51,841 nt of DNA from Sphingopyxis soli (GTDB taxonomy: Bacteria > Pseudomonadota > Alphaproteobacteria > Sphingomonadales > Sphingomonadaceae), in the NCBI RefSeq assembly GCF_018682675.1, contig NZ_JAFMTR010000016.1, positions 1 to 51,841 of the forward strand. Reading direction: 5' to 3'. This document shows positions 1 through 8,131 of this stretch, in pieces. Each line of letters begins with the position of its first letter. Within the stretch, counting starts at the first letter, position 1. Made by a program: the position numbers and the translations under genes. The notes under the pieces are model-generated. The model had not been told where the DNA came from and did not search any database. It saw only the letters and a program-made list of their open reading frames with translations.

Positions 1-29
1 GGGGGCTGGTACCCCGGCGGCCGATCTCG

Positions 30-55
30 GCCGGCGAGCCGAAGCCCGCCGTCCC
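30..55 (-). terminator. UUCG-loop hairpin after DUF4402 gene
   Basis: Read on the minus strand just after the DUF4402 stop there is GGCGGGC-TTCG-GCTCGCC (plus positions about 34-51), a stable stem with a UUCG tetraloop. No T-tract follows, so it may only be an mRNA 3' end stabiliser. Confidence 0.35.
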
Positions 56-72
56 CCCACCGTTCGGTTATC

Positions 73-567
73 TTACTGATAGTTGGCGGTGACGGTGAAC
101 GTGCCCGTATAGCTGCCCGCCGCCTGGTTGGCGCCAACGCTCAGCGTGCCGCCGACCTGGAAGCTGCCGCCGCTCGCGCCGAGCGCCAGGCTGCTCGCCG
201 ACGAAGCGAGCGTCGCGGTCATGCTGTTCGCGCCCGAGGTCAGGTTCACCGAACCCGGCACGCTGATCGTCACATTGGCGCCGCTCGTGCCGCCGAGGTT
301 GAAATTCGCCGCCGAGGTCGTGCCGAGGCAGGTCAGGCCGGTGCCGCAGCTGACCGCGCCCGCCGACGACACCGCGACGGTCGACGCGCCGGTGCCGCTG
401 ACGATCGTCCCGAAATCGAGGTCGCTGGTGTTGGCGATGGTGAGCGGCGCGAGGATACGCGCCTTCGCCGTCGCCGTGGTGGTCGCCGCCTGCGCCGCCG
501 AAGCGTTGAAAGCGAGGGCAGCAATCGCGGCGCCGACGAGGGCGCGCTTCATTTCAGTGGTGCGCAT
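73..567 (-). CDS. DUF4402 domain secreted protein
   Basis: A 164-residue exported protein. After a short start region, residues 6-28 form a signal peptide (KR, then a hydrophobic Ala-rich core ending AAQAA). The rest is rich in Gly, Ser, Thr and Ala and resembles the DUF4402 family: an early FGTIVSG segment, an SCG..LTC cysteine pair and a C-terminal GSYTGTFTVTANYQ strand. DUF4402 proteins are thought to be fimbrial or pilin-like surface proteins; no enzymatic residues are seen. The ATG at 567 has a weak AGGGA upstream; the ATG at 552 would also give a full signal peptide. A 9-bp inverted repeat lies in the leader at 606-633. Function is inferred only from the family. Confidence 0.85.
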   Translation of the reverse strand: MRTTEMKRALVGAAIAALAFNASAAQAATTTATAKARILAPLTIANTSDLDFGTIVSGTGASTVAVSSAGAVSCGTGLTCLGTTSAANFNLGGTSGANVTISVPGSVNLTSGANSMTATLASSASSLALGASGGSFQVGGTLSVGANQAAGSYTGTFTVTANYQ

Positions 568-862
568 ATGATTTGGTCCCTTGAACTATGACGTGCAGTC
601 GAAAACTCGAATGGAAATCCCACCCCATTCGAGGGTCCGTCTAACGCGCCACCCGTTCAGGCTTTGCCCAACAACCATGGTTAACAGCACATAGAGATTT
701 GGCCCGCGTTGCAGGATGCAAGCGAGCAAAAACAAGGCCTTGGGCCACAGATCGGCAAGTCGTGGGGACCGCCTGTGCGCTATTAACGGCCCGCGCCGGG
801 ACAAATTAAGGGAAGCGGCGAACAAAAACCGGCCGAGTCCAGCTCGACCGTCTGCGCGCGAA
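568..862. other. Intergenic region between parB and DUF4402 gene
   Basis: About 295 bases without a convincing gene; both flanking genes are on the minus strand. It holds the DUF4402 leader with a perfect 9-bp inverted repeat, CTCGAATGG at 606-614 and CCATTCGAG at 625-633. No clean terminator after parB and no strong promoter hexamers are evident. Confidence 0.6.
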
Positions 863-1816
863 TCAGATCGATTCGCCGCTCAGCCGCTGGCAGATCATGT
901 CGAGCTGGTCGAGCGACGCGAATTTCAGCGTCAGCGCGCCCTTCCCCCCGCCGGCATATTGGATCGCGACGCCGATCCCCAGCAGCTCGGACAGATGGCG
1001 TTCGACCGCCATGATATCGGGGTCGCGCCCCGACCCGGCCGCGGGCTCGACCGCCGCCTTGCGCCCGCCGCCCCTGTCGGCGCGGATCAGCGCCTCGACC
1101 GCGCGCACCGACAGGCCTTCCTTCACCACCTTGCGCGCGATCGCCTCGGCGTCATCGGCGCCGATCAGCGCGCGCGCATGCCCCATCGACAGCGATCCGT
1201 CGCTCACCAGCGCCTGCACGCCCTGCGGCAGGTCGAGCAGGCGCATCAGGTTCGCGACATGGCTCCGCGACTTGCCGACCAGTTTCGCGAGCGCTTCCTG
1301 GCTGTGCCCGAAATCGTCGATCAACCGGCGATAGGCGCCCGCCTCTTCGATCGCGTTCAGGTCCTGCCGCTGGATATTCTCGACCAGCGCGATCTCGTAG
1401 GTCGCGGCATCGTCGAGATCGCGGACGAGCGCCGGGATCTGGTGCAACCCCGCGCGCTGCGCCGCGCGCCAGCGCCGCTCGCCCGCCACGAGCTGATATC
1501 CCTGCCCATCGGGCGCCTGACGCACGATGATCGGCTGCAGCAGTCCGCGCGCGCTGATCGAATCGGCGAGTTCGACGATCGCCGCCTCGTCGAAATGGCG
1601 CCGCGGCTGGTTCGGCAGCGGACGGATCGAGCCGACCGATACATGCTGAACCGAATCGCCCGCGGCGACCGGCGCGGCCTTCGCGGCGGCGCCCGGGGTC
1701 GCCAGCACCGGCGCCTCGACCGCCGCATCGCCGAACAGCGCGTTCAGCCCGCGCCCCAGCCCCGACGGGCGCTTGCGCGGCGCCGACGCGCCAGTTTCTT
1801 TTTCGTTTTCAGACAT
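863..1816 (-). CDS. parB: Chromosome partitioning protein ParB
   Basis: A 317-residue ParB/Spo0J protein that binds parS near the origin, spreads as a CTP-dependent clamp and works with ParA to segregate the replicated origin. The N-terminal GLGRGLNALFG (19-29) is the typical ParA-interacting motif. The CTPase/ParB domain has NQPRRHF (69-75) and GERRWRAAQR (112-121), the conserved nucleotide-binding patch. A helix-turn-helix follows at about 172-192 (SQEALAKLVGKSRSHVANL). The C-terminal 60 residues should form the dimerisation domain. The ATG follows directly on the parA stop codon, so the two are translationally coupled. Three parS-like sites lie within 4 kb upstream. Confidence 0.97.
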   Translation of the reverse strand: MSENEKETGASAPRKRPSGLGRGLNALFGDAAVEAPVLATPGAAAKAAPVAAGDSVQHVSVGSIRPLPNQPRRHFDEAAIVELADSISARGLLQPIIVRQAPDGQGYQLVAGERRWRAAQRAGLHQIPALVRDLDDAATYEIALVENIQRQDLNAIEEAGAYRRLIDDFGHSQEALAKLVGKSRSHVANLMRLLDLPQGVQALVSDGSLSMGHARALIGADDAEAIARKVVKEGLSVRAVEALIRADRGGGRKAAVEPAAGSGRDPDIMAVERHLSELLGIGVAIQYAGGGKGALTLKFASLDQLDMICQRLSGESI

Positions 1817-2599
1817 TTATGCTGCCTTGCGAACGTTGGGCAAGCGATCGATCAGCTCGCGGGCGAGCGCGATATAGGCCGCCGACCCCGCACAGCGATG
1901 GTCATAGATCAGCGCCGGAAGGCCGTGGCTCGGCGCTTCGGACAGGCGGACGTTGCGCGGGATGACGGTCTGGAACACCACCGGGCCCAGCACCTCGCGC
2001 ACGTCGTCGGAGACCTGGTCGGTCAGCCGGTTGCGGCGGTCGAACATCGTCAGCGCGACGCCGAGGATCGACAATTTCTGGTTGAAACGCCCGCGCACGC
2101 GCTCGACCGTGGTGAGCAGCTGGCTGAGGCCCTCGAGCGCGAAGAACTCGCACTGCAGCGGCACGATCAGCGATTCGGCGGCGATCAGCGCATTGAGCGT
2201 CAGCATGCCGAGCGAGGGTGGGCAGTCGATCAGGCAGATATCCCACTGCCCCGCCTCGGCGCCGGTCAGCGCCTGTTCGAGCCGGTGGAGCCGGTCGGCG
2301 AATTCGATCAGCTCGATCTCGGCGCCCGACAGGTCGACCGTCGCCGGCACGATGTCGAGCCGCGGTACCGCGGTATGCACCGCGCATTCGGCAACCGTCG
2401 CCTCGGCGCGGAGCAGGTCATAACTCGACAGCTCGCGCTGCGCCTGCGTGATTCCCAGCCCGGTCGACGCATTGCCCTGCGGATCGAGGTCGATGATCAG
2501 CGTGCGCCATCCCGTCGCCGCGAGCGCGGTCGCCAGATTGATCGCCGTCGTCGTCTTGCCGACCCCGCCCTTCTGGTTCGCCACAGCGATACGAATCAT
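1817..2599 (-). CDS. parA: Chromosome partitioning ATPase ParA
   Basis: A 260-residue deviant Walker-type ATPase that moves the ParB-parS complex on the nucleoid. It opens with the deviant Walker A box KGGVGKTT (10-17), followed by DLDPQGNAS (37-45, switch I) and the Walker B-like CLIDCPPSL (about 121-129). Length and start (MIRIAVANQKGG) match chromosomal ParA/Soj proteins. The start overlaps the rsmG stop by four bases (ATGA), and parB follows with no gap, giving the order rsmG-parA-parB common near alphaproteobacterial origins. Confidence 0.97.
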   Translation of the reverse strand: MIRIAVANQKGGVGKTTTAINLATALAATGWRTLIIDLDPQGNASTGLGITQAQRELSSYDLLRAEATVAECAVHTAVPRLDIVPATVDLSGAEIELIEFADRLHRLEQALTGAEAGQWDICLIDCPPSLGMLTLNALIAAESLIVPLQCEFFALEGLSQLLTTVERVRGRFNQKLSILGVALTMFDRRNRLTDQVSDDVREVLGPVVFQTVIPRNVRLSEAPSHGLPALIYDHRCAGSAAYIALARELIDRLPNVRKAA

Positions 2600-3255
2600 G
2601 CTTTTCCTCGCTTTTTCGGCACGATGCGCCCCTGGCCCACCAGGATGCGGCTGTCGGTGTCGGTGCGGCTATGTTCCACGTGAAACAGATTCTGCCATGT
2701 CTGGGGCAGCGACGCCAGTTCCTTTACCGCATTTCGTCCCTTTGGCAGCAGCCAACGCGTCGATTCGGTGGAAAAACGCGCGGATAAGTCGATCAGCCTG
2801 TCGAGCGGCGCGAACGCCCGCGCGCTGATCGTGCCCGCACGGCGCGTCTCGACGCGCTCGAGTGGCGCCTCGGCAATCTCGACATGCGCCAGACCAAGCT
2901 CCGCCACCACCGCACGCAGAAAATCGCACCGCCGCTTGCGCGATTCGACGAGCAGCATCGGCCGTTCGCTCAGGATCGCGACGACCAGCCCCGGCAATCC
3001 GGGCCCGCTGCCCAGGTCGATCCACAGTCCTTCGCCCCCCGCATCGAGCGCCAGCAGTTGCGCGCTGTCGGCGATATGCCGCACCCACAGGATCGGGATC
3101 GTCGACGCCGCGATCAGATTCTGCTGCTCATTCTCGATGACCAGCATCGCGGCGAAGCGCTCGAGCCGCGCCCATTGCTCATCCGTTGGCGCAAACGCCC
3201 CCGCCAGCCAGTCGCGCGCGCCGCCTTCATCGTCCAGTATTTCGGCGTCCGCCAC
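2596..3255 (-). CDS. rsmG: 16S rRNA (guanine-N7) methyltransferase RsmG
   Basis: A 219-residue SAM-dependent methyltransferase (GidB) that makes m7G527 in 16S rRNA. The SAM loop is seen as DLGSGPGLPG (80-89). The GTG start gives MADAEILDD and the expected length. A parS-like site at 2672-2687 lies inside the gene and is translated as FHVEH (about 190-194), so the C-terminal tail after it (basic, ending KKRGKA) is shaped by a centromere site. It overlaps parA by four bases. A 517-base gap with dispersed repeats separates it from mnmG, which is usually closer. Confidence 0.95.
   Translation of the reverse strand: MADAEILDDEGGARDWLAGAFAPTDEQWARLERFAAMLVIENEQQNLIAASTIPILWVRHIADSAQLLALDAGGEGLWIDLGSGPGLPGLVVAILSERPMLLVESRKRRCDFLRAVVAELGLAHVEIAEAPLERVETRRAGTISARAFAPLDRLIDLSARFSTESTRWLLPKGRNAVKELASLPQTWQNLFHVEHSRTDTDSRILVGQGRIVPKKRGKA
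2672..2687. other. parS: parS-like centromere site inside rsmG
   Basis: TGTTCCACGTGAAACA on the plus strand. It combines one half of the classical parS (GTGAAACA) with one half of the GTTCCAC variant found twice more nearby. It lies within the cluster that encodes ParA and ParB. Confidence 0.9.
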
Positions 3256-3430
3256 GTTGCTCTCTCACTGATCCCGCCAAGCGGGGCCATTCTTCTTCGC
3301 GCCTTTGCGCCTTTGCGGGCGATTTTGAAAGCTCCAACAAAGACACAAGGGGCAGTTTTGCCGCCGCCACATCGTCATGTCTCCGTGGTGAAGATAGTCC
3401 CCCCGATCGGCTCCACCGAAGCGTCAGCTA

Positions 3431-3576
3431 GCGACCGGTTGCGGGCGTTGGTCTCCCCTCCCGCAGGCGGGAGGGGTTGGGGGTGGGCCAGCAACCTTGC
3501 AGATGCCCACCCCGCTGCGGCTAGCGAGCAAGCTCGCAAGCCTCGCTGCCCCTCCCGCTTGCGGGAGGGGATAACC
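3431..3576. repeat. Composite palindromic intergenic repeat
   Basis: Two copies of one hairpin with 10-bp arms, CCCCTCCCGC / GCGGGAGGGG, at 3455-3476 (loop AG) and 3549-3570 (loop TT). Between them sit GGGGTGGGC (3480-3488) with its complement GCCCACCCC (3505-3513), and GCGAGC (3524-3529) with GCTCGC (3532-3537). It begins with GCGACCGGTTGCGG (3431-3444), a 14-mer that recurs at 51761-51774 beside another palindromic element. This looks like a dispersed REP/MITE-like element; no coding capacity. Confidence 0.8.
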
Positions 3577-3630
3577 GCGTGCAAATCCAACGTCCGCTCC
3601 CCACCCCATTTCAGACATTCCTTCTTCGTC

Positions 3631-3695
3631 ATCCCGGACTTGATCCGGGATCGATCGCCGCGTCGACGTCATGCGCCCAGGACAAGCCTGTCCTG
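3631..3695. repeat. CCGGACTTGATCCGG family repeat
   Basis: ATCCCGGA (3631-3638) and TCCGGGAT (3644-3651) flank CTTGA, followed by a second hairpin CAGGACA (3678-3684) / TGTCCTG (3689-3695). The 15-base core CCGGACTTGATCCGG (3634-3648) recurs exactly at 34650-34664, so both belong to one dispersed repeat family. Confidence 0.8.
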
Positions 3696-3772
3696 CACCC
3701 GTCGACGGGTCCGGGGTAACGAGGGTCCGCTTCCCAACCCACACCGACATGGCAATCTTGTAAACCGCTCCC

Positions 3773-5644
3773 TCAAGCCGCCCGCCGCCGGCTATGTACC
3801 AGAATCGCGGTCAGCGCCGCCGGCGTCACCCCGTCGATCCGCGCCGCCTGCCCCAGCGTTTCGGGCCGCGCCTTGCTCAGCCGCTCGACCATTTCGCGCG
3901 ACAGCCCGCCGATCGCGCCATAGTCGAGCGCGCGGTCGAGGATGATCGCCTCATTCGCCGCGAGCGAGCGGAACTCGGCCTCCTGCCGCGCGATATAGGG
4001 CGCGTAATGCGCATCCTCGGCGAGTTCCGACAGGATATTGTCGTCGATGCCTTCCAGCTCCGGCGCGAGCATCCTGAGCGTGGCGATGTTCACCTCGGGA
4101 AAGCGAAGCAGTTCGACCCGCGTGCGCTGCGCCCCGTCGCCGGGGATCGCCATTCCGATCATCGCATAGTCGGCACTTGCAACGGGCGCCGCGAGCAGCG
4201 CTTCCGCCCGCTTCCGTTCCGCCTGCCGCGCCGCGAACAGCGCGGCGGTCGCGGGCTGGACGAGCCCGATCGCGATTCCCTTCGGGGTCAGCCGCGTCGC
4301 GGCATTGTCGGCGCGCAGCCGCAATCGATATTCGGCGCGCGCGGTGAGCATGCGATAGGGTTCGGTCACCCCCTGGAGCACCAGATCATCGACCATCACC
4401 CCGATATAGGATTCGCTCCGGTCGAGGATCATCGGCGCGCGCCCTTGCACCGCCAGCGCCGCATTCGCCCCCGCGACCAGCCCCTGCGCCGCGGCCTCCT
4501 CATAGCCGGTCGTGCCGTTGATCTGCCCCGCGCACCACAGCCCGGCGAGGGCGCGCACCTGCAAGGTGCGGTCGAGCGTGCGCGGGTCGATATGATCATA
4601 TTCGACGGCATAGCCCGGCACCGTCATTTCGACCGCTTCGAGCCCTTCCATCGTCCGCAGCATTGCGAGCTGGACGTCGGCGGGCAGCGAGGTCGAAATG
4701 CCGTTCGGATAGACGAGGGGCGAATCGAGCCCCTCGGGTTCGAGAAACACCTGATGCCCGTCGCGGTCGGCGAAGCGATGGATCTTGTCCTCGATCGACG
4801 GACAATAGCGCGGCCCCGCCGCGCCGATCGCGCCCGTGAACAGCGGCGATCGGTCGAGATTCGCCGCAATGACCGCATGGGTCTCGGCGTTCGTGCGCGT
4901 GATCGCACAGAAAATCTGCGGCACCGTCCGCGCACTGTTCCACGTGGAACAGGTCCAGTCGGCGCCCTCGACGCTGTCCGACGGCTGCTCCTCGAGCCGC
5001 GCCCAATCGATCGTCCGCCCGTCGAGCCGCGGCGGCGTCCCGGTCTTGAGCCGCGCCATCGGCAGATCGGCGGCTCGCAGCTGCTCGGCCAGACGATGCG
5101 CCCCCGCCTCGCCGATGCGTCCACCCGCCATCCGCTCCTCGCCGCGGAACAGCTTGCCGCCCAGGAAGGTGCCCGTCGCGAGGACGACCGCCCGCGCGCG
5201 CAGCGCCGAGCCATCGCCCAGTTCGAGCCCTTCGACGCGCGTCGCATCCGCCGACAGTTTGAGCGCCGCCGCCTCGCCCGCAATCACGGTGATTCGATCT
5301 TCGGCCGCCAGCAGCGCCTGGATCGCATCGCGATAGCGTTTGCGGTCGGCCTGGATACGCGGCCCCTGCACCGCCGCGCCCTTCGACGCGTTGAGCATCC
5401 GGTAATGGATCGCCGCGCAGTCGGCGGCGCGCGCCATCCAGCCGTCGAGCGCATCGACCTCGCGCATCAGATGGCCCTTGCCGAGCCCGCCGATCGCGGG
5501 ATTGCACGACATCGTCCCGATCAGCGCCGGATCGAAACTGACGAGCGCCACCCGCGCGCCGAGCCGCGCCGCGGCGGCGGCGGCCTCGGTACCGGCATGC
5601 CCACCGCCGACGACGATGACATCGAAACTCGCTGAGTCCTGCAT
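3773..5644 (-). CDS. mnmG: tRNA uridine-5-carboxymethylaminomethyl synthesis enzyme MnmG
   Basis: A 623-residue FAD-dependent GidA protein that, with MnmE, installs the cmnm5 group at U34 of tRNAs. The FAD fold starts with [12 protein letters not shown] (11-22), then [14 protein letters not shown] (46-59). Two conserved cysteines of the family are seen in IFCAITRTN and [13 protein letters not shown]. The C-terminal helical domain, which contacts MnmE, is intact. A perfect parS palindrome at 4936-4951 is embedded in the gene and encodes CSTWN (about 232-236) in a loop that is normally variable. It lies just downstream of mnmE, with a second intergenic parS between them. Confidence 0.97.
   Translation of the reverse strand: MQDSASFDVIVVGGGHAGTEAAAAAARLGARVALVSFDPALIGTMSCNPAIGGLGKGHLMREVDALDGWMARAADCAAIHYRMLNASKGAAVQGPRIQADRKRYRDAIQALLAAEDRITVIAGEAAALKLSADATRVEGLELGDGSALRARAVVLATGTFLGGKLFRGEERMAGGRIGEAGAHRLAEQLRAADLPMARLKTGTPPRLDGRTIDWARLEEQPSDSVEGADWTCSTWNSARTVPQIFCAITRTNAETHAVIAANLDRSPLFTGAIGAAGPRYCPSIEDKIHRFADRDGHQVFLEPEGLDSPLVYPNGISTSLPADVQLAMLRTMEGLEAVEMTVPGYAVEYDHIDPRTLDRTLQVRALAGLWCAGQINGTTGYEEAAAQGLVAGANAALAVQGRAPMILDRSESYIGVMVDDLVLQGVTEPYRMLTARAEYRLRLRADNAATRLTPKGIAIGLVQPATAALFAARQAERKRAEALLAAPVASADYAMIGMAIPGDGAQRTRVELLRFPEVNIATLRMLAPELEGIDDNILSELAEDAHYAPYIARQEAEFRSLAANEAIILDRALDYGAIGGLSREMVERLSKARPETLGQAARIDGVTPAALTAILVHSRRRAA
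4936..4951. other. parS: parS centromere site inside mnmG
   Basis: TGTTCCACGTGGAACA, a perfect 16-base palindrome that differs symmetrically at one base per half-site from the classical parS. Confidence 0.93.
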
Positions 5645-5703
5645 GATTGCGGCGCCCTTAGCGCAATGCGCGCGGCGAATCTACCGGGCTGCGACCGATG
5701 CGG

Positions 5704-5719
5704 TGTTCCACGTGGAACA
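5704..5719. other. parS: parS centromere site between mnmE and mnmG
   Basis: TGTTCCACGTGGAACA, identical to the site in mnmG. It abuts the mnmE stop codon (5720-5722) and is the only one of the three outside coding sequence. Confidence 0.93.
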
Positions 5720-7051
5720 TCATTTCCCGATACAGAAACGCCCGAACAGCGCGTCGAGCATATCCTCGACCCCCGCCCGCCCCGTGATCCGGTCGAGCGC
5801 CGCCGCCGCGAGCCGAAGCCGCTCGGCAATCAGGATCAAATCCCCAGCCTCGCGCGTGCCCGGCTCGATCGCAAGCCATTGTTTTGCCTCGGCAAGCGCC
5901 GCGCGCTGCCGCTGGCGCAGCGCCGTCTCGCCCTCGCGCGGCAGCAGGGTCCGCGCCATCTCGACGATATAGGCGTGGAGCCGGTCCATCCCCTCGCCCG
6001 TCGCTGCCGACAGCGTCAGATCGCATCGCGCGGCGTCGGCCTCGGCCGCCGCGTCGCCGCGCCAGCGATCGGCCTGCGCCGCGATCAGGATAGCGCGCGG
6101 ATGCTCAGGGACGTCTTTCGGCGGTCCCAGCCACAGCAATATGTCCGCGGCTTCGACCGCCGCCTTCGCCCGGTCGATCCCGATCGCCTCGATCGCGTCG
6201 GCGCCCTCGGCGCGAAGCCCCGCCGTGTCCGAAAAGCGCATCGCGATCCCGTCGAGCGCGAGCGGCGTCTCGATCACATCGCGCGTCGTCCCCTCGACCG
6301 GCGACACGATCGCCAGCTCGCGCTGCGCCAAGGCATTGATAAGGGTCGATTTTCCGGCGTTGGGCGGTCCCGCGATCACCACCGACAGCCCCTCGGCAAT
6401 CACCTCCGCCGCCGGCCGCGCGAGCCATGCGCCAAGCTCGGCCCCCAACGTGGCCATTCCCGCGATCAAACGCTGCGCGGCACCTTCGTAAACTTCGACA
6501 TCATCCTCATCGGCAAAATTGAGTTCGGCCTCCGCCCCCGCCATCAGCGCAAGCAGCCGATCCTGCCACCCCGCAACCGCGCGCGACACATGGCCGCTCG
6601 CCAGCGCGAGCGCCTGCACCCGCTGGCTCTCGGTCTCCGCCGCAAGCAGGTCCGCGAGTCCCTCGGCCTCCGCGAGATCGATCCGGCCGTTCAGGAAAGC
6701 CCGGCGGGTGAACTCACCGGGCTCGGCATGACGCAGCCCCGGCAACGCCGCCAAAGCCGCCGCGACCGCGGCGACCACCGCGCGGCCGCCGTGAAGATGC
6801 AGCTCGGCAAGATCCTCGCCCGTCGCCGTCGTCGGTCCCGGGAACCACAGGAGCAGCGCGCGATCGAGGGGTGCGCCCGCCGCGTCTTGCAGCGACGCCA
6901 GCGAAGCCCGCCGCGGCGCGGGCAACCGCCCGGCGAGCGCGGTCAGCGCCTCCCCCGCCCGCGATCCGCTGATCCGCACGACACCGATCGCTGCCGGCGG
7001 CGTCCCGCTCGACAGCGCGAAAATCGTGTCGCTCGCTGCATCCTGGCTCAG
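5720..7051 (-). CDS. mnmE: tRNA modification GTPase MnmE
   Basis: GTPase partner of MnmG in U34 modification. Numbered from the CTG proposed here (443 residues), it has an N-terminal folate-binding domain, the P-loop GPPNAGKST (228-236), G2 EGTTRD, G3 DTAGLR (about 275-280) and the family's C-terminal FCIGK. The first ATG/GTG/TTG in frame is a GTG at 6979, but 24 codons upstream of it read as conserved MnmE sequence (DTIFALSSGTPPAAIGV). No ATG, GTG or TTG occurs between that and the upstream stop at 7181-7183. A CTG at 7051 overlaps the DUF6489 stop as CTGA and has AAGGGG eight bases upstream. The G4 motif reads AQAD instead of NKxD. The start is inferred; identity is certain. Confidence 0.93.
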   Translation of the reverse strand: MSQDAASDTIFALSSGTPPAAIGVVRISGSRAGEALTALAGRLPAPRRASLASLQDAAGAPLDRALLLWFPGPTTATGEDLAELHLHGGRAVVAAVAAALAALPGLRHAEPGEFTRRAFLNGRIDLAEAEGLADLLAAETESQRVQALALASGHVSRAVAGWQDRLLALMAGAEAELNFADEDDVEVYEGAAQRLIAGMATLGAELGAWLARPAAEVIAEGLSVVIAGPPNAGKSTLINALAQRELAIVSPVEGTTRDVIETPLALDGIAMRFSDTAGLRAEGADAIEAIGIDRAKAAVEAADILLWLGPPKDVPEHPRAILIAAQADRWRGDAAAEADAARCDLTLSAATGEGMDRLHAYIVEMARTLLPREGETALRQRQRAALAEAKQWLAIEPGTREAGDLILIAERLRLAAAALDRITGRAGVEDMLDALFGRFCIGK

Positions 7052-7335
7052 CTCTTGCGCCCCTTGGAGCCTTTGTCGTCGTCGCTCGATTTCGACGATC
7101 CGCCCATCAGCCCACCCCCGAACTGGCCGAGCAGCGACTGGACGAGTTCGAGCCCGCTGCCGCCCATCGGGACCCAGGTCTTAACCATCTGCTGCACCAT
7201 GTCGGGGGTGATTCCCTTGGCCATCAGCTCCTTGACGCGGCTCAGGTAGATATCGTGCAGCGGCTCGAGGTCGGGAAGCCCGAAAAGCCGCCGCGCTTCC
7301 TCCGGCGTGCAGTCGATCTCGATATTGAATTTCAT
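7048..7335 (-). CDS. DUF6489 family small protein
   Basis: A 95-residue protein starting MKFNIEIDCTPEEARRLFGLPDLEPL, which matches the sphingomonad DUF6489 family as I recall it. The central part (VKELMAKGITPDMVQQMVKTWVPMG) looks helical and is followed by a Gly-rich segment and a charged Ser/Asp/Lys tail. A longer frame runs up to 7479, but the residues before Met at 7335 are low-complexity and overlap the divergent gene's promoter. Its stop overlaps the likely mnmE start, so the two are probably coupled. No function is known to me. Confidence 0.8.
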   Translation of the reverse strand: MKFNIEIDCTPEEARRLFGLPDLEPLHDIYLSRVKELMAKGITPDMVQQMVKTWVPMGGSGLELVQSLLGQFGGGLMGGSSKSSDDDKGSKGRKS

Positions 7336-7432
7336 CGCCGTGCCTTTCGCCCCTTTACGCGCTTGAGCCGCGCCGTAACGGCCGCTAGCTTCGCGCTTTC
7401 CCTCCCAATTGGCAAGAGTCAGGAGCTTCCCC

Positions 7433-8131
7433 ATGTCCGCGACGAACATCACCATCCCCGCGCTCGACGGCGAAGGCAATATCCCGGCCTATGTCGCGCG
7501 CCCCGACGCCGATTCGTCGCGGGCGATCATCGTCATTCCCGAAATCTTCGGGGTGAATGCCGGCATCCGAGAGAAGTGCGACGATTGGGCGGCTGAGGGG
7601 TATCTCGCGATTGCGCCCGACCTTTTCTGGCGCTTCGCCCCCGGCGTCGAACTCGATCCCGATGTCGAGGCCGAGCTTCAGGAAGCGTTCGGCTATTTCG
7701 GCCAATATGATGCCGACCTCGGCGTGAAGGACATCGAAGCCGCGATCCGCTGGCTCCACGCACAAGGTGCGAACAAAGTGGGGTGTGTGGGCTTCTGCCT
7801 CGGCGGCCGCCTCGCCTACATGACCGCCGCACGCACCGACATCAACGCCTCGGTCGGCTATTATGGCGTCATGATCGACCAGATGCTCGGCGAAAGTCAC
7901 GCGATCGCGCACCCGCTGATGCTCCATATACCCACCGCCGACCATCTCGTCGGGCCCGAAGCGCAGGCGAAGATGCACGACGGCCTCGATCCGAACCCCA
8001 AGGTCACGCTCCACGATTACGAAGGCCTCGACCATGGGTTCGCCGCAACGAGCGGCAACCGCCGCGACGAGGCGGGTGCGCAGCTCGCGGACAGCCGCAC
8101 CCGCGCCTTCTTCGCCGAGCATCTCGCATGA
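7433..8131 (+). CDS. Dienelactone hydrolase family protein
   Basis: A 232-residue cytoplasmic alpha/beta hydrolase. The nucleophile elbow is GFCLGG with Cys122 in place of serine, as in dienelactone hydrolases. Asp170 (IPTAD) and His201 (LDHGFA) complete a Cys-Asp-His triad. The ATG at 7433 is preceded by AGGAG at 7421-7425, seven bases away; a TTG further upstream is less likely. It overlaps the next gene by ATGA. The family cleaves lactone or ester substrates in aromatic degradation, but no other degradation genes are nearby, so the substrate is unknown. Confidence 0.9.
   Translation: MSATNITIPALDGEGNIPAYVARPDADSSRAIIVIPEIFGVNAGIREKCDDWAAEGYLAIAPDLFWRFAPGVELDPDVEAELQEAFGYFGQYDADLGVKDIEAAIRWLHAQGANKVGCVGFCLGGRLAYMTAARTDINASVGYYGVMIDQMLGESHAIAHPLMLHIPTADHLVGPEAQAKMHDGLDPNPKVTLHDYEGLDHGFAATSGNRRDEAGAQLADSRTRAFFAEHLA

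Larger units (their letters stand above)
3256..3772. other. Gene-free spacer with dispersed repeats
   Basis: 517 bases between rsmG and mnmG. No reading frame here is convincing. The sequence is filled with palindromic intergenic elements, described as separate repeats at 3431-3576 and 3631-3695. The part next to rsmG (3256-3430) should hold its promoter or leader; I see no confident hexamers. Confidence 0.7.

Noticed and set aside
716..2683. 655-codon plus-strand frame
   Set aside because: It runs antisense across parB and parA, has Arg-rich low-complexity composition and no family resemblance; typical shadow in GC-rich DNA.
3794..5635. 613-codon plus-strand frame
   Set aside because: Exact antisense of mnmG with Arg/Pro-rich composition.
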